From Chloroflexota bacterium (lineage in GTDB: Bacteria > Chloroflexota > Limnocylindria > P2-11E > CF-107), in assembly GCA_005881435.1 (NCBI GenBank), contig VBHP01000090.1, positions 1 to 35,184 on the forward strand: a DNA stretch of 35,184 nt, in the 5' to 3' direction. The position numbers and the translations under genes are program-made. This document shows positions 15,682-22,167 of this stretch, one piece after another (within the stretch, counting starts at the first letter, position 1; the number at the start of each line of letters is the position of its first letter). The notes under the pieces were generated by a model. That model searched no databases. It saw only the letters and a program-made list of their open reading frames with translations, and was not told where the DNA came from.

Positions 15682-16314
15682 ATGCTCACGAAAGCGTTCT
15701 GCGCGATCGCGACCACTGTCGTGTTGCTGCTCTCGACGGCTTCGGCGGCGCTCGCTGCGCCGGATCTGGCGACGTTGACTCGTGCGCCCGCGGCAACGCG
15801 GGAGATCCTGACGCTCGCGCCCGGCGAGACCGAGGCCTCGACCACGATCCGCATGCGCCCAGACGTCTGCGCGGCGTTCCTGCGCGTGTTTCCCGGTCAC
15901 TCCGACGTCGACTGCGTCACGCGTTTCAGGCTCACGGTCAGCGGACTGCCCACGCGCTCGATCAGGGGGGTCGCCGCGCCCATGCCGATGAACGTCGCCT
16001 CCTACTGGTGCGGCATCACGGTCGAGGGCCTGATGGCGAACGTCGGCTGGAACGCGCATGTCTCGCAGACCTTCTGCATCTGGCCGGGTGTGTCGGTGTA
16101 CCCGAAACCCTACGGCACACAGTGCGGGAACTTCTACGGGTTCGGCGCGACGGTGACCGTCACGTGGTGCGGTGGTGGACGCAGCGGCTGGACCGCCGAC
16201 GGTGGAGAAAACGTGACGATCTCGATGTGGCGATTCAACTACGGCGCCGGTCAGCGAGTGTCGCTGTCGGCTGACTGGCGCACCGGGCAGTTTTGCTGGA
16301 ATGCCTTCTGCTGA
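15682..16314 (+). CDS. Secreted eight-cysteine protein, copy 2
   Basis: 210 aa, paralogue of the preceding gene. The signal peptide is MLTKAFCAIATTVVLLLSTA then SAALAA. Mature cysteines at 63, 78, 110, 132, 148, 163, 205 and 210 line up one for one with copy 1; first-pair spacing is identical (15) and fourth-to-fifth spacing is identical (16). Shared motifs are FPGHSDVDCVT, NVGWNAHVSQTFC, TWC, WTADGGEN and the ending CWNAFC. It has a longer Thr/Ala-rich segment before the first Cys. AAAAGGAAG precedes ATG 15682, 19 bases after the copy 1 stop, so the genes form one transcript. Function unknown; possible roles are a surface, adhesive or binding protein. Confidence 0.8.
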   Translation: MLTKAFCAIATTVVLLLSTASAALAAPDLATLTRAPAATREILTLAPGETEASTTIRMRPDVCAAFLRVFPGHSDVDCVTRFRLTVSGLPTRSIRGVAAPMPMNVASYWCGITVEGLMANVGWNAHVSQTFCIWPGVSVYPKPYGTQCGNFYGFGATVTVTWCGGGRSGWTADGGENVTISMWRFNYGAGQRVSLSADWRTGQFCWNAFC

Positions 16315-16326
16315 TCGAGCTTCGCT

Positions 16327-18906
16327 CTAGCGACGCCGCTTACGGGGTGGCGCCGGCGTGTTCGCCGGCTGCGGCACAGAACGGACCGACACGCCGCAGA
16401 TCGGCAGGCCCAGGCGATAGTTCTTGTACGCCTGCGCCCACTTCATCACGTCCGGCAGCCACTCCGGGCGTTCGGCCGCGGCGTTCACGCAGCCGCGGCC
16501 GAAGAAGGCCGAATCGTCCGTCTTCGGCTCGGTGCCGGCGATGTACTTCTCGACGGTGCGCCATGAGGACGGACAGTTCGGTCCCGGCAGTAGACCCGAG
16601 CCCACGCCGCCGGTCAGGCCCGGACGCACGCAGACCGTCTTCTCGATGATGCCGTCAGGACGCGCATACCAGGTCTCGGGAAGCTGCAGCTGGCCGATGG
16701 CCTCCTTCATGAACTCGCGCCACAGCACACCCGGGCCCATCGCCGAGGAGATGCCGTACATCTGCGAGTTGTCGGAGTTGCCCATCCATACCGCCGTCAG
16801 CAGCTGCGGCACGTACCCCACGGCCAGCACGTCGCGCAGGTTGTCGGTCGTGCCGGTCTTGAGCGCCGCGGTCCGGCCGATGTTGGTCCAGGAGCCGAAG
16901 ATCGAGCTCGTGTTCGGATCGGTGATGTCCTTCAGCATGTCCGTCATCAGCCACGACAGCTGCGGCGAGATCGCCTGTGTCCCCTCGGGCTGCGACCAGT
17001 CGCGCACCACGTTGCCGTCCTTGTCCTCGATGCGTGAGATCAGCGTCGGCTCGATACGTACGCCGCCATCGGCGACGACCTGATACGCGCCGGCGAGCTC
17101 GCGCAGCGTCATTCCGCCAGCGCCGATGCCGAAGGGCAGACCGAGCTGAGACGCGTCCCACTCCCGATCGACGCCGAGCTGGCGCGCGGTCTGGACGATC
17201 TCGTCGACGCCGACCAGCGACGTGATCTTGACCGCGGGAACGTTCAGCGATTCGCGGATCGCCTGGCGGATCGTGATCGGACCGTTCTCCGGACCGGCGC
17301 CGGATCCGCTCGGCGAGGCATTCTGCGGGCGGTACTGCGGCTGACCAGCGGCGGCGAAGTTCGTCGACACGTCCCACAGCACGGTCGACGGCGTGTAGCC
17401 CTTGCGCAGCGCGGTCAGATAGGTGAAGAGCTTGAACGTCGATCCGACCTGCCGCTCGCCGAGGCCGGCGACGTCGAACTGACCGCGGACGCGCGGATCC
17501 TGATCGTCGTACTTCACGCTGCCGACGTAGGCGAGGATGTAGCCGTTCCGCGGATCCATCGCGATCAGCGCGGCGTTGTGCACGTTCGCCGACGCGAGCG
17601 CCGCGACGCGATCCTTGACCTGTCGCTCGGCGATGGCCTGCAGCTGCGGATCGATCGTCGTGTACACGCGATAGCCCCCGACGTACGCCGCGCGCTCGCT
17701 GCCGAAGACTTCGGCCAGCTGATCGCGGACGCGGAACACGACGTGTGGCAGCGACAGCGGGGTCTCGGCCGCGTGCACCAGGATCGGTTCGTCAGCGGCC
17801 CGTTCGGCCTCGTCGCGACTGACGAATCCTGCGGCCAACATCGCCGCCAGGACTTCGCTCCGCCGGGCCCGCGCTCCGTCGGGGTTCGTCACCGGGTCGT
17901 AGATCGACGGCCGCTGCGGCAAGCCCGCGAGCAGCGCGGCCTGACCGAGCGTCAGCTGCCGCAGGTCGGTCACGTCGAAATAGGTCTTCGCCGCGGTCTT
18001 CACGCCGTACGAGCGATTCCCGTAATAGACCTGATCCAGGTACAGCTCCAGGATCCGCGCCTTGGGGTAGCGCATCGTGACGCGGATGGCGATGAGCGCC
18101 TCGTTCAGCTTGCGCGCGAGGGTCTGATCGTCGCCGGTGAGACGCGCTTTGACGAGCTGCTGCGTGATCGTCGATCCGCCCTGCGCGACGTAGCCCTCGC
18201 GCCAGTTCGTGACCAACGCACGGAAGATGCCGCCCGGATCGACGCCGAAGTTGGTCCAGAAGCTGCGGTCCTCGATCGCGATCGTCGCCTGCTGCAGGAT
18301 CAGCGGGACGTCAGCGAGCGCGGCGTGCTCGCGGTGCTCCTCTTCGAAGGTGTAGAGCAGCTTGCCATCGCGGTCGTACACGAAGGTCGAATACGGAACC
18401 TCCGCGGTCTCCAGCTGCGACGGGTCGGGCAGCGCGGCCCACACCGCGGTGGCGCCGAGCCATGCGCCGCCGAACGCGATCGCGGCGAGGACCATCCACA
18501 GGCGCGGTCGTGGGATGCGGCGCGGCCGCCGCTCTTGTCCGACGCGCCAGGCGGTCGTCGTCAGCGCGACGGCGCGATCGCGGACGCGGCGAGACCAGCG
18601 CGCCAGCTCCGCGTCGGCTCGGCGCGCCGCCGGGATCGCGCTGCGCTCGCCCCAGCTGTCGATCGCGCGCGACGCCGCGTCGTAGCGGCGCGGCACCTCG
18701 GCGCGGATAGAGATCGCGGCGCGCAGCGCGGCCGTGGCGGCGCGAGGCGCGTCTCGGCGCAGCGACGATGCCGCCGCGACCAGCGCCGTCGCGATCAGCC
18801 ACAGCAGGGCGGCGATGCGCTCGGCCGTCGCGAGCAATCGCGGCAGCGCCACGTCGAGGAGGAAGGTTCGGGCGGCCCGGCGCCCGGTCGGCAGCAGAAC
18901 GCCCAC
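16327..18906 (-). CDS. Class A penicillin-binding protein (GT51 plus transpeptidase)
   Basis: 859 aa bifunctional peptidoglycan synthase, inner membrane with the bulk outside. The glycosyltransferase domain has IEDRSFWTNFGVDPGGIFRA with predicted catalytic E212, QGGSTITQQLVK near 242-253 and LELYLDQVYYGN. The transpeptidase domain has S489 in STFK, SLN at 553-555 and KTGTT at 683-687, the complete active-site triad of motifs. An unusual N-terminus of about 135 residues carries a hydrophobic helix near 31-48 and an Ala/Arg-rich stretch before the main anchor WMVLAAIAFGGAWLGATAVW. The GTG start at 18906 lacks a good ribosome site, so the true start could be internal. The C-terminus is Pro/Arg-rich. 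It converges with the secreted gene pair, 12 bases apart. Confidence 0.93.
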   Translation of the reverse strand: MGVLLPTGRRAARTFLLDVALPRLLATAERIAALLWLIATALVAAASSLRRDAPRAATAALRAAISIRAEVPRRYDAASRAIDSWGERSAIPAARRADAELARWSRRVRDRAVALTTTAWRVGQERRPRRIPRPRLWMVLAAIAFGGAWLGATAVWAALPDPSQLETAEVPYSTFVYDRDGKLLYTFEEEHREHAALADVPLILQQATIAIEDRSFWTNFGVDPGGIFRALVTNWREGYVAQGGSTITQQLVKARLTGDDQTLARKLNEALIAIRVTMRYPKARILELYLDQVYYGNRSYGVKTAAKTYFDVTDLRQLTLGQAALLAGLPQRPSIYDPVTNPDGARARRSEVLAAMLAAGFVSRDEAERAADEPILVHAAETPLSLPHVVFRVRDQLAEVFGSERAAYVGGYRVYTTIDPQLQAIAERQVKDRVAALASANVHNAALIAMDPRNGYILAYVGSVKYDDQDPRVRGQFDVAGLGERQVGSTFKLFTYLTALRKGYTPSTVLWDVSTNFAAAGQPQYRPQNASPSGSGAGPENGPITIRQAIRESLNVPAVKITSLVGVDEIVQTARQLGVDREWDASQLGLPFGIGAGGMTLRELAGAYQVVADGGVRIEPTLISRIEDKDGNVVRDWSQPEGTQAISPQLSWLMTDMLKDITDPNTSSIFGSWTNIGRTAALKTGTTDNLRDVLAVGYVPQLLTAVWMGNSDNSQMYGISSAMGPGVLWREFMKEAIGQLQLPETWYARPDGIIEKTVCVRPGLTGGVGSGLLPGPNCPSSWRTVEKYIAGTEPKTDDSAFFGRGCVNAAAERPEWLPDVMKWAQAYKNYRLGLPICGVSVRSVPQPANTPAPPRKRRR

Positions 18907-18953
18907 CGAAGAGGAGAAACGGAACGGGAGGCCCCCGCGTTCGCTTTGCCGTA

Positions 18954-19031
18954 CTAGCGCGGCGGTACCGCGATGGACGCGGCGACGCCGGCGGGAGTCA
19001 CGCCGAAGACGACGATGTCGACCGCGCTCAG
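18954..19031 (-). pseudogene. Possible N-terminal remnant of an FAD-dependent oxidoreductase
   Basis: A 25-codon frame reads DIVVFGVTPAGVAASIA before VPPR and a TAG. It looks like the opening beta-alpha-beta of FAD-dependent oxidoreductases of the DVVVYGGTPAGVAAAIAAAR type, which begin within a few residues of their start. It begins at a CTG overlapping the TGA of the membrane-protein gene (CTGA), the usual operon junction geometry here. Nothing after the stop, in any frame I read, continues such an enzyme; the class A PBP gene begins 47 bases on. It may be a gene lost by deletion, or chance resemblance. Confidence 0.4.
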
Positions 19032-19039
19032 CGGTCGAC
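19017..19039. repeat. Perfect 9-bp hairpin at the end of the membrane-protein gene
   Basis: GTCGACCGC-GCTCA-GCGGTCGAC forms a nine-base-pair stem with a five-base loop. It encloses the TGA stop of the leftward membrane-protein gene. There is no T tract, so it is not a classical intrinsic terminator. It could stabilise mRNA or be a coincidence of GC-rich coding sequence. Confidence 0.4.
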
Positions 19040-20107
19040 TGCGAGACGCGCTGCGGCGCGGCCGAGCCACACCGCGGCGGCCGCCAGCGGCGTACCGAGC
19101 AGCGCAGCTGCGATCGGCCACGCCGAGAGCCAGGGGCGTGCGGCCGCGGCGTAGTAATAGGTCAGCACCAGACCGCGGAACTGCGGATCCGCCAGCGAGC
19201 CGGCCGAGGGTGGCGGCGGCGTGAACAGCAACAGCCGAGCGCCCTCGGCGAGGACGAACGCCGCGGCGAACGCCGCTCCGATCGCCCACATGCTTCGCGT
19301 GCGGGCGCGAACGAGGTCCATCGCCAGGGCACCGGCGACGACCAGCGGCGGGAACGCCGGCGGCAGCCATCCCAGCACGCGCAGCGCGACGAAGGTCAGG
19401 AGCGCGAAAGCGGTGTACGTGAGCGCGGCCACCGTCGCTGCAAACTTCTGTTGTTGCAGCTCGATGGTGAACGCGAGCGCGAACGGCACGATCGCGCAGA
19501 CCACCAGCGGGAAGAACAACGCTTCGCGCGACCAGCCCATCATGTAGTAGAAGTTCATCCCGAAGATCAGCGTCGAGACCACACCGCTGGCGAAGAACAC
19601 CACCAGCGCGTCACGCAGTCGCGCCGAGAGCACGAACACGTTCGTCGCCGCGGCGACCGTCCATCCGAGGTAGATGAGGATGCCGCCGCCGTAGATCGCA
19701 AAGAGGTGCGGCGGGCTCCACATGTCCACATCCCGACCGAAGGTGCGATGCCAGAACTCGTCGAACGGAGCCGCGGCGATGACGGCGAGCGCGCCGAGGC
19801 CGACGATGGCCATGCCGCGCTCGACGCGCAGCGGGCCGACGGCGAACTCGCGAGCGCGGAGCGGTCGTCCGCGCATGGCCGTGGCGGTCGCGAACAGCGC
19901 CGCGACGCCCGAGAGCATCGTCCCGGCGTAGATCCCGAGGTGCGGTGTGGTCCAGAAGGTATCGCGACCGATCAGGCGATGCCACGAGACGTCCCAGGCC
20001 GAACCTGCCCAGCCGAGCGCCAGCCCGAGGAGCCCGATGAGCAGCGGCGCCAACTCCAGCGCGGGGGCGGTGGAGAACATGGAGCGCCGGAGCGCCAGCA
20101 CGGCCAT
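19028..20107 (-). CDS. Polytopic membrane protein, unknown function
   Basis: 359 aa with about eight to ten predicted helices. The N-terminal part reads ELAPLLIGLLGLALGWAGSAWDVSWHR. Conserved-looking pairs of Asp/His-rich loops are DVSWHRLIGRDTFWTTPHLG and, ~90 residues later, DEFWHRTFGRDVDMWSPPHL. The repeated D...WHR...GRD...W..PH pattern suggests an internal duplication or a metal- or substrate-binding pair in the membrane. No family name is assigned. The long upstream extension (to 20377) is a shadow over the divergent gene. ATG 20107 is the first M followed by a normal membrane N-terminus. Only 24 bases separate it from the divergent start at 20132. Confidence 0.8.
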   Translation of the reverse strand: MAVLALRRSMFSTAPALELAPLLIGLLGLALGWAGSAWDVSWHRLIGRDTFWTTPHLGIYAGTMLSGVAALFATATAMRGRPLRAREFAVGPLRVERGMAIVGLGALAVIAAAPFDEFWHRTFGRDVDMWSPPHLFAIYGGGILIYLGWTVAAATNVFVLSARLRDALVVFFASGVVSTLIFGMNFYYMMGWSREALFFPLVVCAIVPFALAFTIELQQQKFAATVAALTYTAFALLTFVALRVLGWLPPAFPPLVVAGALAMDLVRARTRSMWAIGAAFAAAFVLAEGARLLLFTPPPPSAGSLADPQFRGLVLTYYYAAAARPWLSAWPIAAALLGTPLAAAAVWLGRAAARLAVDR

Positions 20108-20131
20108 GGCCACCGATTCTAGAGTTGCAGG

Positions 20132-21568
20132 ATGAGCGCAGTGGTCACGACGGAGCTCGAGGTCGTCGCGCGATCGCGAGCGGCGGCGATGCCGCGTCTC
20201 GCGCGCCGGGTCGCGTGGGCGCTCTGGCTCGTTGCGGCGCTGCTGGCCGTCGTGTCGATCATTCTGGTGATCGGGAGTCTCTCGCTCGGGATCGCTCAGG
20301 CGGACTACGTTCGCGGATCGGGGGCCCTGCTCGCCCTTGGCTACGCCACGATCGGAGCGCGGATCGCGGCGCGCCATCCGCGAAATGCGGTGGGCTGGCT
20401 GATCATCGCGACCGGCATCGCCTTTGGCGTCATCGGCCTGGCGCAGGACTATATCTTCGTCGCGTCGGTCGGCGGGAATTCCATCCGTCTCTCGGAAGGC
20501 ATCGTCCGGGCCCTCTGGATCTTCAACTTCATCCCGTCATTGACCGGCAGCCTGTTCCTGCTTCTCTTTCCGGATGGGCGCTTCGTTTCGCGCGCGTGGT
20601 CGGCCCTGGCCGCGTTCGCTGTCGCGTCCAACGGCATCGGACTGACGCTCGCGCTGGTGACGCCGCTCCCGACGCTCGCCGACAGCTCCAACCCGATCAG
20701 GGACGCCGGCGTGGCGTTCTCCGCGTCAGGGCTCTTCGAACTTGCGAATGTGGGCAGCACCGTCGCGCTCGCGTTGTGCGCCGGCGCACTGCTGTTCCGG
20801 TTGCTCATCGCGCACGGCGACGAGCGGCAGCAGCTCAAGTGGGTCGCCGCGGCCGGTGTCTTCGCGGTCGGGGCGAATCTGCTGGCGACGATCGCACCGG
20901 GGGATCTGAACTTCCTCGGCTACCTCAACCTGCTTGGCATCCTCTCTTTCCCCGTTGCTGCCGGGATCGCCATGCAGCGGTATCGCCTCTACGACATCGA
21001 CACGATCCTCAATCGGACGCTCGTCTACGTCGTGGTGACCGGGCTGTTGGCGGGCTTGACCGCGGCTCTGCTGGGATCGATCCAGCGGGTCTTCATCGCG
21101 GTCACCGGCCAGAGCTCCGAGGCCGCCATCGTTATCACCACGCTGATCCTGGTCGCGGTCTTCACGCCGCTGCGGGAGCTCGTGCAACGGGCCATCGACG
21201 TGCGCCTGAAGACGACGGCGGCCGGACTCAAAGGCCTGCGGGCCTTCACCGACGAGGTCCGGGACTTCGCGCACTTCAACGATCGCCGCCGTCTCATCCT
21301 GCGGCTGCTGGCCGAGAGCGCGGCATCGCTCGACGCTAGCGGCGGCGCGGCCGAGATCCGCGAACCGAGCGGCCACTGGTCCAGCCATCAGGTCGGACAC
21401 TGGACCGGCGACGGCCAGGTCACGGCGACGATCAACGCTCCCGACGGGATCGCGGCTCGAGTGCGCCTGGGAGCGCGCCGCGACGGAGACGCGTATAACG
21501 AACGGCAGCTGGCGGCCCTGCGCGGCGCGGCGGGCGCCGTCGCCGATGTTCTCGCGCATACGCAATAA
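20132..21568 (+). CDS. Sensor-like polytopic membrane protein lacking a kinase domain
   Basis: 478 aa. About eight helices in the first ~340 residues carry blocks typical of the membrane sensor half of actinobacterial and Chloroflexota NarL-type kinases: IGARIAARHPRNAVGWLI, LLLFPDGRFVSRAW, RYRLYDIDTILNRTLVYVVV and LVAVFTPLRELVQRAIDVRL. In those kinases a His-containing dimerisation helix and ATPase domain follow. Here there is only a ~120-residue tail (FTDEVRDFAHFNDRRRLILRLL, then a small beta domain ending VADVLAHTQ) that resembles a GAF-like fragment. No H box, N box or G box is seen. It could be a signalling receptor acting through a partner. The HTH gene downstream is a candidate partner. 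Confidence 0.75.
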   Translation: MSAVVTTELEVVARSRAAAMPRLARRVAWALWLVAALLAVVSIILVIGSLSLGIAQADYVRGSGALLALGYATIGARIAARHPRNAVGWLIIATGIAFGVIGLAQDYIFVASVGGNSIRLSEGIVRALWIFNFIPSLTGSLFLLLFPDGRFVSRAWSALAAFAVASNGIGLTLALVTPLPTLADSSNPIRDAGVAFSASGLFELANVGSTVALALCAGALLFRLLIAHGDERQQLKWVAAAGVFAVGANLLATIAPGDLNFLGYLNLLGILSFPVAAGIAMQRYRLYDIDTILNRTLVYVVVTGLLAGLTAALLGSIQRVFIAVTGQSSEAAIVITTLILVAVFTPLRELVQRAIDVRLKTTAAGLKGLRAFTDEVRDFAHFNDRRRLILRLLAESAASLDASGGAAEIREPSGHWSSHQVGHWTGDGQVTATINAPDGIAARVRLGARRDGDAYNERQLAALRGAAGAVADVLAHTQ

Positions 21569-21589
21569 CCGGTAGCGAGGAGAAATCGA

Positions 21590-21901
21590 ATGGCGAAACC
21601 GCCCACGCAACAGGCGAAAGCCGCGGCGTCGGACAAGGTCCGGACCACCGATCGCGACTGGCTCTCGGCCAAGGAGCTGGCGACTGCGATCGGTTGGCGA
21701 GCCCATACCCTGCGCGACGCGCTGCGCGGTCGTCGGATCGCCGGCGTGCGCATGACGTCGCACGGCTATTCGATCGACAAGTCCGCAGTGGCCGAGGTCG
21801 CGGCGCTACTGGGTCCGGCGCCGGCGCGTCACCCGAAGGCGAACGGCGCTCAGGGCACTCGCGAAGCGTCGTCCTTGGCGGCCGGGAAGATCACGAGCTG
21901 A
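21590..21901 (+). CDS. Small helix-turn-helix (excisionase/MerR-like) protein
   Basis: 103 aa. Residues about 24-75, DWLSAKELATAIGWRAHTLR then DALRGRRIAGVRMTSHGYSIDKSAVAEV, fit the winged HTH of the HTH_17/excisionase-like group: helix, turn, recognition helix, then a short wing and a stabilising helix. The N- and C-terminal tails are Ala/Lys/Ser-rich and likely disordered. GAGGAG sits eight bases before the ATG. It follows the kinase-less sensor by 21 bases and may be co-transcribed. No integrase or other mobile gene is nearby, so it is probably a transcription regulator or nucleoid-associated protein rather than a true excisionase. Confidence 0.7.
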   Translation: MAKPPTQQAKAAASDKVRTTDRDWLSAKELATAIGWRAHTLRDALRGRRIAGVRMTSHGYSIDKSAVAEVAALLGPAPARHPKANGAQGTREASSLAAGKITS

Positions 21902-22089
21902 CCGCGAGGCTTGTCCTTGGCCTTGCCACGCTGCGCCCGCTTGCGACCGACGCGCGCCCGTAGGCCGCCGTCGATCACGGGATCAAGAACTTGCGGATCG
22001 TGCTCCAGCGCCTGCAATAGCCGCTGATCTGCTTGTGCCACCCGCGCCGCTGCCCGCGTACGGAAATCCTGGTGCTCGACAGCTTCCAT
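21850..22089 (-). CDS. Small basic protein, uncertain
   Basis: 79 aa from ATG 22089 (GTG 22098 also in frame), starting MEAVEHQDFRTRAAARVAQA. The composition is basic (RARVGRKRAQRGKAKDKPRG), with high G/C at third positions and no hydrophobic segment. No family recognised. The last 17 codons lie antisense to the end of the HTH gene, so one of the two tails may be wrong. A purine-rich stretch with GGGGACG precedes the ATG. I include it because this region otherwise has no gene and the frame has coding-like codon use, but it could be a shadow. Confidence 0.4.
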   Translation of the reverse strand: MEAVEHQDFRTRAAARVAQADQRLLQALEHDPQVLDPVIDGGLRARVGRKRAQRGKAKDKPRGQLVIFPAAKDDASRVP

Positions 22090-22139
22090 CGTCCCCACCG
22101 TCCCCTCGAGGAAGCATCCCCGTTCGCTACAACGCAGGT

Positions 22140-22162
22140 AGTGCCGTTTCGGTCACGGCATT
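22140..22162 (-). terminator. Stem-loop after the double-MBL gene
   Basis: TGCCGT-TTCGGTC-ACGGCA with flanking A/T and G/T pairs lies just downstream of the MBL gene stop, read on the minus strand. The position suits a terminator, but there is no T run, so it would be Rho-assisted or only an RNA-stabilising hairpin. Confidence 0.3.
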
Positions 22163-22167
22163 GCGCG

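Noticed and set aside
18734-20122. 462-codon plus-strand frame opposite the membrane protein
   Set aside because: Arg/Glu/His-rich shadow; the opposite strand has clear transmembrane helices.
21590-21901. HTH protein as an excisionase of an integrated element
   Set aside because: No integrase, attachment repeat or tRNA gene nearby; a chromosomal regulator is simpler.
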